A stretch of 64,000 nucleotides of DNA from Haliclona indistincta (Eukaryota; Porifera; Demospongiae; Haplosclerida; Chalinidae), in the NCBI GenBank assembly GCA_964017065.1, contig OZ024787.1:4971538-5035537 (forward strand). The letters run 5' to 3'. How positions within the stretch are numbered: position 1 is the stretch's first letter; each line of letters opens with the position of its first letter. Under the pieces are notes generated by a model. It ran no database searches. It worked only from the letters and a program-made list of their open reading frames with translations, and was not told the DNA's origin. Of this stretch, positions 48,757-62,900 are shown one piece after another. The position numbers were made by a program, and so were the translations under genes.

Positions 48757-50687
48757 TTAGCGGCATTTCTCGTGGAGAACGGATGTACCGGATTTCTGGT
48801 ACTCTTCCTGGGTGACCCACATTGTCTGGAAGTTTTCCAAGGCGGCAAGAATAGAGGCCCCAGACCAAACAGAATCAGGCCTGTTAGCAGGAGCGATCAC
48901 CATCGTACGATTCGCAGGCAGAGCAAGGGCCATCATTTCTGCTGTGAAACGATCAGTGAACCCACGGAAGAGCGTGGTCCCTCCAGAAAGAACAATGCTG
49001 CTGAACATTGTTTTCCTTACGTCTTCCTTGCACTTCATTATGGAGTTAAAGCAAGCTTCATGGATGCCTGCAGCCTCCACACCCAGGAGGGATGGTTGGA
49101 AAAGACTCTCAGGGCATTGGAATCGGCTGCTGCTAACAGTGATCTTTTGTCCACTAGGTAGCTCAAAGATCTTTTCTATCTTGTCAGCTGGTTTCTTCGA
49201 CTCTTGTTCCGAGTCCAGAGAAACATAGCCAACCTTTTCCTTCAGATTACAAACGACCTCCTTTTCCGTTCGTGTAGATGAAGGTATACGATCGCCGAGT
49301 GACTTTGCAAAAAAGTTGGTCACATCCTGACCAGCGTAATTCAAGACTGTTATCGCCTCAGGAACAGCAAATCCTTTCTCAACAGGAACGCACTGAGTCC
49401 TCTGGTGGCCGCAATTTACGACGAACCCTTCCATGTGCCCAGCAGCGTACAAAGCCAGGACTGGCTGATTCGCTATGAAAATCTTGGAACATCCAAACTT
49501 CTCAAACAAAATCTGCGCCATTTTTTCTCGAGTGGTCTTGTAGCCTTCAGCAGTCATGATATCAGACGGAGTGGAGGCAACCAGGACACTTCGCTCCTTG
49601 GGATCCACTTTCAGCTTCTTGAAGGTAAAATCCCAGAGCTGGAGAAAGTAAACATCTAAAATGAAGTCTAAACACAGACATTGGACAATGGGCAAGTAAG
49701 ACAAGTACATCATCTACATCTTCAGCTATTGAATGTTGGATGTATTTGTACAGCAGATTCTATTGTTGTTCATGAGGTCAGTGAGTAACAGCTGTGCTTA
49801 TTTGTGAGAGAGGAGACTAGACCTGCTAACCAAGTGAAGTCACAAAAGATAAAATGTAATTATCACATAAACCAGACTGTCAGGGTCCATGGGTACTATA
49901 ATTATACTCTAGTAGACGATGCAGTATCATGCAAATGCTTTCCTCACTTATTGACAAGGCAGGCCTAGTACAATGATGTCCACAATATGAACCCTTACTT
50001 TCTCCAAGTCATCCCAGTTAGTGACAGTGTCTCCATCAATGGGGCAGGCAACATCGCTGGCTGAGTCACTGAAGAGAGCCTCCTCACCGAAACACAGATC
50101 ACCGCCTCCCCTTCCGACGACGCTACGGAAACAGATGCGAGGCCCCTGCTCACCAGCGAACCCGGCCCGAGTGAGGAACGAACCGCTGTCGATGACAATC
50201 GCCTTTGGGTTATTGTGGCTGCCTGGAAAAAAGAAGTGATATGAACTCGGGAGATAAAAGGTCGCCGGTTGTTTACGTGTATTTTCGAATTATGAGGTGC
50301 TATCAAAACACATCAGTTATCTCATCACTTGTAAACAATTGATAAAAATCGCCGAAGCAGCCGCTGATTCGCAAATTACATGCCTTCCTTCCCAGCTGTC
50401 ATCACCAAGTATTGTATATAATATATACATGTATATACATGTATATATAATACTGTCTCTACCAAAAAACATGAAACCACATAGAATAATGATAAAGCAT
50501 CAGAAATGTAAAAAAAGTTAAAACTGTGCCAAGTGCTAACTATAACGAGCTGATAAATGAAATCAGCTGCATACAGCTAGCTGAGCTCATGACGCCATAT
50601 ATTATCATGATTATGTTTACCTGCAGTACAGCTAGACGCAGCAACTGGTGGGTCCAGGTCGAAGTTGTCTCGGTGAATGGCGCTCAT
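48757..50687 (-). CDS. Divergent actin 2 (nucleotide-binding residues lost)
   Basis: Three exons: 50621-50687 (ATG at 50687), 49999-50222 and 48757-49638 (stop at 48757); about 390 residues. It starts MSAIHRDNFDLDPPVAAS, an extension unlike actin. The first phosphate loop reads VIDSGSFLTRAGFAG: the usual Gly15 and Lys18 positions are Phe and Arg. The second loop, DSGDGVTH in actin, is NCGHQRTQ, so Asp154, Asp157 and Gly158 are gone. Most of the DNase-binding loop is missing. Yet the frame is open, the intron at the usual actin position (NWDDLEK|LW) is kept and the C-terminal half is well conserved. It is an actin-fold protein unlikely to bind or hydrolyse ATP like actin or to polymerise normally (inference from residues). 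Confidence 0.93.
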
Positions 50688-52868
50688 GGTTAATGCTCCT
50701 GGGAAGAACTTGAGATTTTGGTGATAGGAAGCGACAAAAACGAGTTGTCATGAGCAAAGCCAACTGAGCGCGCTGTATTTATAATCAGTGTGCTATAAAT
50801 AGTACTTGTCTATGACGCAATTATACAGACAGCTTGATTCATTGAGCTATGATCTAACGTCTGGAGTTCAACCACAAAGCATTTATTCAAGCTGTAAACA
50901 AGGTGTAAATGCATTTTTGTCGGATTTTTCATCAATAATTATTATTTAACAGTAAGTTGCTGCAGTCACATCCAGATAATTTTTATTGAGCATAGCAATG
51001 CCTGTCTTCAAACCATAGATAGTATAGTAATAATAGTTTACTATACTATGCTCTATGTTCGAACTAAACTACATTATAAAATTCTCTCAGACTTTATTTC
51101 TTTCATACCACTACACTTAACTTCAACCTCACTCCCCTTAATCTCAGATCAAGCGAGTGGAATAGGATGACAGTTGTCAGTCAGGAAAAGTTCCTAAATG
51201 ATCTAATTGATGCTGGATGGTGTCAGCTGTGACAATCTGAACATTGTATCTGAACATCAGTCTGTTGATCATTTGTATCAATATTACAAGTTTAGTCAGC
51301 CTGTCTGTCTGTTCTTGTTGGTCACTGTTTCCTTATAAATAGTAGTTGTATTAGTGTTCTGGTCAGAGTTATCATTCCATTTTATTCCTGATTCTGTACT
51401 GTGATGCTGTACTGTTTTCCAATAAAGTGATTACTACATCAGCAAAGCTTTATACCGTTGAAATCGCTTCTCTCAATCACTGATTGCCCTGCTCTGGGAA
51501 AGCTCTTCTTCAGTTATTTCCTTCAAGCCGTCTCTGTTCTTGATGCAGCTGCATGGAGAGAAAGGGAACCGAAGCAAACTATTTTAGAGCAAGATTTGAT
51601 CTATCATGGCCTTCTTTGATTCCTCTTCACTTAAATAGCAATATATTTATTGTCCATGCCAAGTTCATGCTTTTTTGTTACTGTGTGTACGTGCAACCTT
51701 GCCTGTGTCTCATCTAGATCTCTATTATAATGAATTTGTTTTTTAAAAAATTCATCTTGCCGATAGTGCCTGATAGTGCAAGATTACTACTTTAAAATTC
51801 GTCTCATTTTTGAAGTAGTAATCTTGGAAGGAACTGCAGCTTCAGAACAGTGATGCAACCTATATGCATGTTAAATTGATCATCCATCAACAGCATAGGT
51901 ACTGTGGTATATAATTATGTCCGTAGGATGTCCATTGAATCAAAGCGGTAAATATCATGCGTGATTTCCAAAAGAAAACACGGCAAGTTTCTAATCAATA
52001 ATGACAAACAGCACTAAAATGGATCATCATGGTAGCTCATTAACTTAAAATAGTATATCCACAATGACGTGATGTTGTTGATCATCATTCACTTGTCTCA
52101 TCAGACATTAGCTATAAATAGCATTTCCTATGATGTAATGCTGATAGACCTATTGTTAACTAGAAATAGTATCTACCATGATGTGATTTTGACAAAGTCT
52201 TTGTGAATTCTGCTGGAGGTGTGTTTTTGACTGATAGACAAGAGCTATAAATTAATAGTACTTCATTATGACATAATTCTGGTAAAGTCGTCATTACTAA
52301 AAAATTAATAGCACATCCACATGACATAATAGTGCGGTTGAACTCTGTTCAAGACCTATGCATAAATAGTCTGTCTACCTGTACAGTGTAGATCAAAAAG
52401 TCGATAGTAGCTAAAAATACCTATGACATCATACTTGGGTGAAGTCTATAATTAGAACATTATAGTTATGCCTATTCTGTATGCCGTATTATTGATGCAT
52501 GATTCAATGCAAACATGTATTATGCCATGCGGTAGTAGTGGGTTGGCATGAAAACAAGATGGCGGATACACCAGACTGAAAACGAGTTAATTGCGTATTT
52601 AGCATTACACTGCTATTGTTATAATCCTAATCTTGTTTATAATCTTGTCAAATACTTTTTCGACACATGTACTAACCCTAAATCTCTTTCATTTTTGTTA
52701 AAATGTTTTATTACTTGTACATCTATAGTTTTTCAATGAGAATAATAATAATAAAGTGGGAGTGTCTCTGTTATTACTATCAGCTGATCTAACTTTCTTT
52801 ATGTGAAGTAGTCATAGTACAGGGAAGTTGCAATAGATGTTTATTCTGGATTCACAGAAAAAACTGCT
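50688..52868. other. 2.2-kb intergenic region with a degenerate dispersed repeat
   Basis: No gene recognised. Motifs of the form TATAAATAGTA...ATGACRTAAT recur with changes near 50,785, 52,040, 52,110, 52,165, 52,245, 52,300 and 52,405. An AATAAA occurs near 51,421 on the plus strand without a recognisable gene before it. Confidence 0.5.
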
Positions 52869-54107
52869 CTAGAAACATTTGCTGTGAACTATGTAAACTC
52901 CTGTCTCCTCATATTCTTGTCTAGAGATCCACATTTGCTTGAAGGTTGATAAACTCCCCAGTACAGACCCACCTGTCCAAGTTAAATAATTTCTTTCCGG
53001 AGGAGCAATCACATTGATGTTCGAGTCAGGAGGAGCGATATCTGTCATTCTTTTCTGCATTCTGTCAGCAATACCAGAAAACATTGTGTTGCCGCCAGAT
53101 AGAACTATGTTGCCATAGAGCTCCTCTCTAAGGTCAACGTCACACGATGTGATGGACTTGTAGCAACTGTCGTGAATCCCAAGCTGAGAAGCTGTATCAC
53201 TTTGAATTAGTGTAGGCATGAAAAGAGCTTCAGGACACTGGATGCATTCCTGGTCAAGAGTGAATTCTTGTCCATCTGGTAACCTGAACAATTTTTCTCT
53301 TTTTTCGTTCATTGCTTGGGTCTCAGCCTCGTAATTCTGAGCTACGTAGCAAAGCTTTTCTTTAATTTCTCGAACAGTATCATTAAAGCTAGACTGGTTG
53401 TTGAATTGAAGACCTTGTTTAGACAACATCTGACCAAGAGATTCAGTGAGGTCATGCCCAGCAAGGTTGACTCGAAATGTCGCATGATTAAGAGCGTGCC
53501 CCTCATAGATAGGAACAGAATGAGAGACACTGTCACCAGAGTCATACACTACTCCAGTAGTGCGTCCACATCCAAGCAGAGCTAGAGCAGCCTGGTTAGC
53601 TACATACACGGCAGGTGTGTTGAATGTCTCAAACATAATCTGAGTCATCTTCTCTCGGTTTGCTTTAGGATTGAACGGCACCTCGGTTAAAATGACTGGG
53701 TGATCTTCAGGTTCAGAAGAAACCTTCTTGAACGAGTACTTCCAAATCTGAGGAGGGCAGTCAAATAGTACTATTGCAGCTAAAAGCATTGCTTACTTGT
53801 TCCATAGAGTCCCAGTTTCTGACCACTCCTTGTCGCAGTGGATGTTCCAGTGCTACAAACACTCCTGAGCGACTGCGTTTGACAGCATCGTAGCCCACTA
53901 ACGATTCTCCATGATGCTCTCCAGTAACAGACGGAAATGCTAGCATCTGCTTACTGGGTGCATCAATGCTTGCAGATGCAGCCAGACCGACTTTCATCAT
54001 AAAAGAGCCATTATCGATCACAACAGGCGACAAGGAATCTGCAAAAGACCATTGGAAAGCTAGAACTTCAAGCAAGTTGTTTCACTGAGCAGTAACTTAC
54101 CAGACAT
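52869..54107 (-). CDS. Divergent actin 3
   Basis: Three exons: 54101-54107 (ATG TCT G), 53797-54038 and 52869-53747. The first loop is VIDNGSFMMKVG (Gly15 to Phe, Lys18 kept); the second is YDSGDSVSHSVPIYEG (Gly158 to Ser). The DNase-binding loop is reduced (GEHHGESLVGYDAVKR). The C-terminus is HSKCF. The intron after SMEQ matches the site in the other three genes, and the extra 5' intron has the same phase as in divergent actin 2. A polyadenylation signal AATAAA lies 24 bp after the stop (52,840-52,845). Probably a folded actin relative with weakened nucleotide contacts; function unknown. Confidence 0.94.
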
Positions 54108-54472
54108 CGTCTTCCTCGGTGGAGGAACTGGCAAAGTAAACCGGCATGTCACAGCGTGACATTAATGAGCCCCACCCACTATCCTAAGCGGGAAATTTTG
54201 AACGAGCACCGAGACGTTTGATATTTCAACCAGCGTGTTTTTATGTCAAAATGTTTTTTTTTTGAATTCAATTTCCTAATAACTCATTTTCATAATACAA
54301 TACAGAGCACAACAAGAATGAAACTAAGAGAAGGCACTATTGTTATAGTTCTATGAGAGAGAACTCACAACAACAGCAAACGAAAAATGAAACGAAATGC
54401 AAAAGTGCCAGTTCTGTGACAAGCTTGAGAAGAACAGGTTGGGAGTTGATAAGACTAAGGTTGTCTTCTTGC

Positions 54473-55681
<1,209 letters not shown>

Positions 55682-55745
55682 TTAACGATACACTTGAACT
55701 TCGACGGGAGAAACGTGTGACTGGCCTTTCTCCTGGAATGGTTTG

Positions 55746-55753
55746 CTTTTATA
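55746..55753 (-). promoter_or_regulatory. TATA box of the conventional actin gene
   Basis: TATAAAAG on the minus strand, about 90 bp before the start codon. A CCCCGCCCC GC box lies just upstream (about 55,772-55,780). Confidence 0.65.
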
Positions 55754-55899
55754 CTCATGCACCCCGCCCCTCTTGGCGGTCTACCACGGCTGAATCTGAT
55801 TGGACAGTTGGAGGCAAATATCCTAATAAGGTAAAATTCTTAGAGTCACTGTGTTTGTGCGCCTCGGTGATTGAGTAATCGTGCTCTTCTACAGTATTT

Positions 55900-55909
55900 C
55901 CATATAAGG
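55900..55909 (-). promoter_or_regulatory. CArG box (serum response element)
   Basis: CCATATAAGG, a perfect CC(A/T)6GG site, 240 bp upstream of the actin start codon. Such sites bind SRF and drive actin genes across animals (established). Activity here is inferred. Confidence 0.7.
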
Positions 55910-56319
55910 ACATTTTGGTTATCAAGTTATTCATGATGATAGTTGATGTGCCGTTTGATAATGACAGGTCTTAGTCAGTGTTTGCTGAGGTGTAATGGCA
56001 CCAAAACAGGTCATTGTTAGCTTGAATCAGTTAGTGTCAGCACATTCTTCAGCTAGGGCTCAATGTAACAGCAATTTTCGCAAAGCTAATGTGAAATCGC
56101 AGTATTGCCTTCAAACACAAAGTGCTAAGTCTCTGTTGTCTTTGTACGTGATCAACATTGTTTAGTGCATGACTGAGCTCAGTACAAGCTATGAAATTCA
56201 CCTTGAATAAAATTCGAAATTGTTATTGTAAAATTTAAAAATTAAAAATAAGCATAGACAGTACTAATTCACATCAAAACAGCTAAAACTGTCTCTCTAG
56301 TTCACACTCTGGATTCCTG

Positions 56320-59300
56320 TCATGACTCTGCCAAGTACACACATGGAACTGAGCTCATTTGCGACAGACTGTGACACCTTCTCATCCATGATTTCACGTT
56401 GCCGCCAATTTTTAGTCCTTCACGCGGCGCCAGTGCAGAATACACCACCACATCAGCTGCAGTAGGGGACGAACTGCACAGGAACGCTGCGCTACCCAGA
56501 CTGGAGTTCATGTGACGAAGAACAGAGGTCTTTTCCTTTGCATTTCCGTGAGCAAACGAGAGAGACATGGAGTCCATCCAACTGTCGATTTGACTAGCAG
56601 TGTCATTGCCAAGATCTTCATATAGTTCAGGACAGAACATGCGACAGAGAAAGCGACAGATGTTGGCTAGTCCTTGGATTGGAGTGTGGCTCTGGGGAGC
56701 AACCATTAGCGAAGGCTGAGGACAGATGCTAGCTGTAGAGAGAGAGAGGGAGAGAGAGAAGAGAGAGAGAGAGAGAGGAATGGAGAAGTGAGGTAGAAAG
56801 AGAAATGGAAAGATCATTGGAACAACACAACATGTAACCACATACAACATACAATAATGTTTTCATATGAACCAAGCAAGGGCATGCTACCAAACAACAA
56901 GGATGCCTTGAGATAACAAAACATATACAACTGAAATGTAGAAGGTTTCCTAAAATATCTAACCATCCCTAACCATCCCTTAGGGTACTACTGCACATAA
57001 CAAGGCTGACAGCTTGTTCAAACACATAGCAAGCAGGTGGAAACACCAACACACCAGGTGTAAACCCACATAGTGCAGGTGTATTAGCGAGCTACCACAA
57101 AATGACCAAATTAGGCATTAGAGCATCCATAGAGTCTAGTGTAGTGATTTTCAAACACCAGAGTGGATCCCACAACAGAGGCTTGAGCAAATAACAACAA
57201 TTAGACCATGGGCATTCTTATTAGAGATTAATAAGAAGCCCAGAGAAGAGGAGAAAGTGGGAGAATGAGAAAGACAGTTTAGACATGGGTCAATACTGTA
57301 GCACAGGTGTGGGTTTACAAAGGACATGGAATGTGTAAAAGGAGGATGCTGAAAGAGGCAACCAATAACAGTCATTCCTTATCAACCACCAGATTAAAAA
57401 TCCATATCCACAGCACAATACAACAAGGAGCCACAGACAGGAAGAGATCTCATAGTTTACACTACAGCATGGAGACTGCTTACAGTAACCATAGTTACAA
57501 ATAAGACCACAGTGACCACATCATATTTATGATGACAAGTGTATGAGGTGTGGATGCACTCTTATGTAAATTGATATGTGCTCACAGCTACTTAGAGCAT
57601 CTTGAAAAAGATAATTTAAGATAAGGAGGCTTCTAGCTGCTACACAAACAAGAGCCTAGACTTGGGAACAGGGGACAGCTAGTCTGACAACTGCCTTCTG
57701 GATACCATCTGGCATTGACTTTGCTCTTACAAATCAGTAACCACAATATTGTAGCTACAAATATCCATAGACCTACAGCAATGATAATTATACACCGACT
57801 AGTACTACTGTATAGCTGCCTTTGATCTTTCTGTAACTATGCAACTGATGTAGCAGTTTCAATCGCTATGTTTATTCTCCAAATCATCATCATGGGTACA
57901 CTACAGCTATACCAGAGACACTGAAGTACACCAAAGCTTGCATAACCCTACTATACAACTGCTATGCAATGCTTTGCTGGGTTCATGCTTCTTTTGGTAA
58001 ATTACGCCTGACAAAGTTCAAAACACAGAAATCTGATATACTAATGAGATTTGCTATTGGGATTGTCATACAAGCATAATCAATCAAAGACACATAGTTG
58101 GCAAGCTGACAGAGACCCCACAGACCACAAAATCAGATTCATCTCATTATATCATAACCCCAAGGCGCCACACCCTACACCATACCTGACTTCCATATTA
58201 CTGTAATCTTCAGCTTGGGCTCCTTCCCTACTACAGAGGAGGCCTTGTTGAACATTGAGGGCAGGGCCCTGTTGATTGCACCAACAGCACTAGAATGGAC
58301 AAAGCTCTTGAGAGAACAGACAGTCTTGGCACTGATGTAGTTGAATAGGGTTAGGAGGAGGTAGGGAGGGTCTGATGGAGAACAGTTGATGACGACATCT
58401 AGTGGTATACCATCAGGTACATGGTTCTGAGAGAGGGAGGGAGAGAGGGAGGGAGAGGGGGAGAGAGGGAGAGAGAGGGGGAGAGGGGGAGGGAGGAGAG
58501 GGGGAGGGAGGGAGAGAGAGAGGGGAGAGTGGGTGGGTTGATGGATGGAGAGGGAGAAGGAGAGAGGGAGTAAATGAAAGAGAAAAAGAGAAAGAGGAAA
58601 GGAGAGAATAGAGAGGAAGGAGAGAACAATGAGAGAAGGAGGGATTGGAGGAAGGAGGAAGAAAGAAAGGAAGGAAGGAAAGACAAAGGAGGAAGAGAGC
58701 AAGTCAGAGATAATGGTCAAAGATAACCTAATGAATATGAAACACTAACTCAGTTATCAAATCCATGTACCACAAGTTCAATATTTGCACACATACACTC
58801 TCTCAGTGTCATGCAAACTAGAAGCCCCGCCTACCTCCACCAGAGTCTGTAACTCAGCTGGCTCCAGTCCAACTCTCTTGCTAGCTGCCAGCACGTTCTG
58901 TTTCAACTGCTTGATGCGAGCAGACAGCTTCTCCTCTTTCTCCTCAAGGTAGCTCAGTGTAGCAACAGTCTCAGCCTAGTAACACAACAAATTAAAAATA
59001 AATAACTTTTTTTGTCAGAAGCAAATTGATTTCATACTTTTAGTTTAAAATCTTTTGTAAACCAGGATGCAAAAATAATGTTACCTCTCAGTGTTACCTC
59101 TACATGTTTTTGGCATTAATTATTTGCACATTGTAGTAAGCATGTAAAGCAAGAAATTGCAAGTTATAGGACCAGTTTATCTTGCAGGCAACATGTGCAC
59201 ACAGCATGGTTGCTACTACCAAATGTACGGAAATTGCCAAATACTAACAATCGATTATTGGTCAATCAATATGAAATGATTATGATATGATCAATAATTT

Positions 59301-59626
59301 TATTTTTATGCAAACTTGTAATTTGATCTTTCCAGCAATGTATCCTTATTCATGGTTTTCAAACTAGACTACATGAACATTAAAACTTGCAACTCAGGAA
59401 CTGTATATCCATGATTCAACACGTGTTTCTCCTCACCTGATCTCCTCTCTCATCTCCAGCTACTGACGGCAGCTTGTAGAGAGGACGGACGAGGTACATG
59501 CAGTCAGGGAGCTTCACCTTCTTTACTACAAAGTAAGGTCTCACCTATTGGCAGAGCAAGATCACGTGATCGACGCATAACTAGATCACCTTGTACATGG
59601 GTTTATATGGAACAGGATTAGCCATA
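56320..59626 (-). CDS. AIMP2: AIMP2 (p38), scaffold of the multi-tRNA-synthetase complex
   Basis: Exons: 59591-59626 (ATG at 59626), 59437-59544, 58835-58975, 58196-58426 and 56320-56732 (TGA). Phases agree throughout. It starts MANPVPYKPMYKVRPYF and has DCMYLVRPLYKLPSV, matching the short N-terminal synthetase-binding segment of AIMP2. Exon 3 encodes a leucine-zipper-like coiled coil (LSYLEEKEEKLSARIKQLKQ). Exons 4-5 form the GST-like fold, with PLDVVINCSPSDPP and MNSSLGS...PTAADVVVYSAL. AIMP2 holds lysyl- and other tRNA synthetases together and has signalling roles in vertebrates (established). The intron between exons 4 and 5 is 1.46 kb; the others are short. It is head to head with PRPSAP. 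Confidence 0.93.
58427..58700. repeat. Purine-rich GGGAGA tract
   Basis: GAGAGGGAGGGAG-like run on the plus strand, so it is the polypyrimidine tract of the AIMP2 exon 4 acceptor. Confidence 0.9.
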
Positions 59627-59917
59627 GTTGAATAATTGTCTACAGACACAAACTGAGGAAGAGTTGAGAAAGATCACGTCAGATCTGTTGAGATTACAGT
59701 TTATTAAGAGACGGGATCAAGACAGGGCTGGTCACTTACCGTACGAGACGAGTCGGAGAAGCCGCCAAAGAAATCGGTGCTGGAATGGTGCTATGAATGC
59801 ACACGTGTTGTGAACAATAGATTCTAATTGATGCGCACTTGTTAGCGATAAATACCTTGTGCTAATATTATTCATTCCTTCCTTTCAGCCTCTTGTATAA
59901 TAATACAGACTGTGTAC
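59627..59917. promoter_or_regulatory. Putative bidirectional promoter, AIMP2 / PRPSAP
   Basis: The two start codons are 291 bp apart and diverge. No TATA box obvious. Shared control is inferred from spacing alone. Confidence 0.5.
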
Positions 59918-62900
59918 ATGGCATTCATAGCGCCTGGACGACTCAGTACATCAGGACGATACGTACGGCCTATGGCGTCCATGCACAGCACCGGATTCGT
60001 AGTTTTGGCGGGCAATTCTTGCCGGGACCTAGCCGAGAATGTTTCGAGGTAAGTACCACATACTGATACATTCGTTATGAGCTATCTTCCTTTAATATTT
60101 CTCTCTGCATGGCGCCATTTTATCTTCATCGCCATAACGTGCGTGCATTCCAGACGAGTGGACGTGCGTCTGTGTGGCGGCATCGTCACTAAGGATTCGA
60201 GCAACGAGACCCACGTGGACATCACAGAGTCAGTGCGCGGCAAAGACGTATTCATTATTCAGTCTGGATATGGGTAAGTAGTAAAATGTGTAGAAACGTG
60301 TATAGCTAGCTAGCTAGCTATTATATTTTATTGTGTGTCAAGGCTATGTCTTCTTAGTATCTTCCAAGTCTGTATGTGTGTGGGTTACCTTCATGTCCAG
60401 GTCTGAGTCTGTTAGCTTTTACTGTATGGTAGAGCAATGGTTCAACCCTCCTGTACATACATGTACTCTATCCATTGCTCATCAGATCTAGAGTTTTTGT
60501 GTAACAATGTGTCTCGGCTCTGAGAAGCTGAATCTTTAGCTATTGCAAGCCCTTCTTCCTATCTTGTTGCCTGCAGCTCTGTAGTTGGTTGACTATCTCT
60601 CTGCTGCTGCTGCCTTGATAGAGTATTGATTTGTATTTACCATCTGTCCAGTTGTAAATGTATGTTCTACTACAAGTGGCTTTTCAGGATAACAATAATG
60701 TACAGTGTTCCACACGAAGAGAGTGAATTAATGTTAGGAATGTATGACGTCACGTCAATAGCAACAATACATTGGACCTGACAAAATGGCCACCAAAAAC
60801 CTGCTTTCTCGCAGAGTGAAGTCGCGCTTGTCGCCGTATATGCTTCTAGAGACGCTAGGTGAGATCTAATTTCATGATTAGTGTTTTAGCATTGCAGTCA
60901 TGAAGTTTTAGAGCTTAACTACCAGTAGAACTGGAATTCCTGTCCCTAACGTTAAGCTCGTCGTGAACGGTCAACTTTTGCTCTCTGCCGCCGATGTAGC
61001 ACTGATTGGGACCAATCTCGCTGCCAACAGATAAGCATACGAGGTGAAAACTTCAATGCAGCGATAACAGAGCTTAACTATCAGTAGTCCCTGAGATTCG
61101 CTCCCTAACGTGTTTTTTCAAATAGCTGCCTGTCTCTGAAATTTCTGTCACGTGAGTGTGATCTGACAAGAAGCCATATGAAGCATAAGATTCAGTAAGG
61201 ATAGAGGATCAAAATGATATATAAATCATAACTCTAGGACAAATGATTCTAGAGAAATCAAGCAAAATGTCAAACACAATTATTCCCTCTCTTCGTGTGG
61301 AACACTGTAGATGTTAGCTTGTGGTGTGTGCTTGTTGTCTGGTTGTGACTGCTCACCACTGTACTGTAGCTTCTGGCTGCATCTGCAGTGGTAGGCACAG
61401 TATGTACTCTTGTCTATGAGCTCTTTAGCAATCCTAAAGGCTGGTTTACTGTCTGACGTAGTGTTTTGCACTGCATTGTGCTATTGTATTGCAATGCAGT
61501 GTGACACAGGAATAGAACAAATAAATTACTATTATCTGTATTGCATTGACGTAACATAACGCAAGCACTGTGTCATTGTAACCAGTCTTAAACTAACAGT
61601 TTACTGCCCAATGCTTATGTTTTGTTGGACTGTTGTTGTTTTCGGTCATTAGTGAGTGAGTTGAGTGTTTTTGTTTACTCAGCGATGCACTGGTCAATGA
61701 TTTACTCATGGAAACACTGATCATGTGCTATGCCTGTCATACCTCATCCTCTCGTAAGATCATTGGTAAGAACACAGACATACACTCACACTCTCACTCA
61801 CACACACATATACACACTTAAAGCCTTTTGCACACAACTCTTGCACCGATAGAAGCATTCAAAGAAAACATTGTTTATTGTCCGTCTTCTCTTTCTCTCC
61901 CTCACTCCCCCACTCTCTCCCTCCCTCTCTCACTCTCCCTCCCTCCTTCTCCCGCTCTCTCTCCCTCCCTCTCTCCCTCTCTCTCTCTCTCTCTCTCCCT
62001 ACCTGTCTCCTTCCCTTACTTTCTCTCTCCCTCCCTCCCTCCCTCCTTCTCCCTCTCTCTCACAGGTGTCATCCCGTATCTTCCCTACAGTAAGCAGTGC
62101 TACATGAAGAGAAGAAGCTGCATCACAGTCAAACTAATAGCCTCCATGTTGGCTAAAGCAGGTAACTAAAAGTAAATGTATTATGGTAACCAACTTGACA
62201 ACATAGGAAAACTGCCTTTTAAGGCATGTCCGCACTACAGCCAATGCGCATCGATCTGGATCTGGGTCCACACTACAAGCAAGCAAATCCAGATTGCATT
62301 GTGGAACCCACCCATTTGCTAACTGTTTCCTGTAGATATTATTAAATAATGCACGTGGAGGCTAGGAGCCAATACGAGTTTACTTTGCTAGCGACGCTCT
62401 TCCAACACCTCAATTAGCGCTGGAGTTTCTCTGTACTCTTCCAGACGCCGTGCCTTCACTACAGTTGTCCATGTTTGATTTCACACCCAAAATCTGCACA
62501 CAGGAATGTGACTTTACTCGATCCCAGATCGAATCATTCTCGAATCTTTAAGCTTCAGTTATTGTTTGAAAGTTATGTGTGTACAGTCTGTTTCATAGTT
62601 TAGTTTCAAATGTCTAAGCTCTGCAGCACTCGTCGTACAAATGTTTGTAGTTTCAATAAATTCAATAGTTCCTGCTCTGGTGGGTTAGCTAAAATTGACA
62701 TTTTTGAAAACAGTTATACTGCTCCTTACACAGAATCATCGGTGAAATCAGCGACTGCCTTATTCCTTAGGGATTGATTATAACTCTTGAACTCAATTGC
62801 TCCAGTGCCTGACCTGTACACAATATTCCGATACCACACACTAGTTTGCTTGTGTGTGCTGTACGTGATGAGAGAAATTAGTGATCTTATCTGGCTCGTG

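Noticed and set aside
49278..49659. Plus-strand frames over divergent actin 2 (and over actin at 54,483-55,331)
   Set aside because: Antisense shadows of strongly conserved actin exons.
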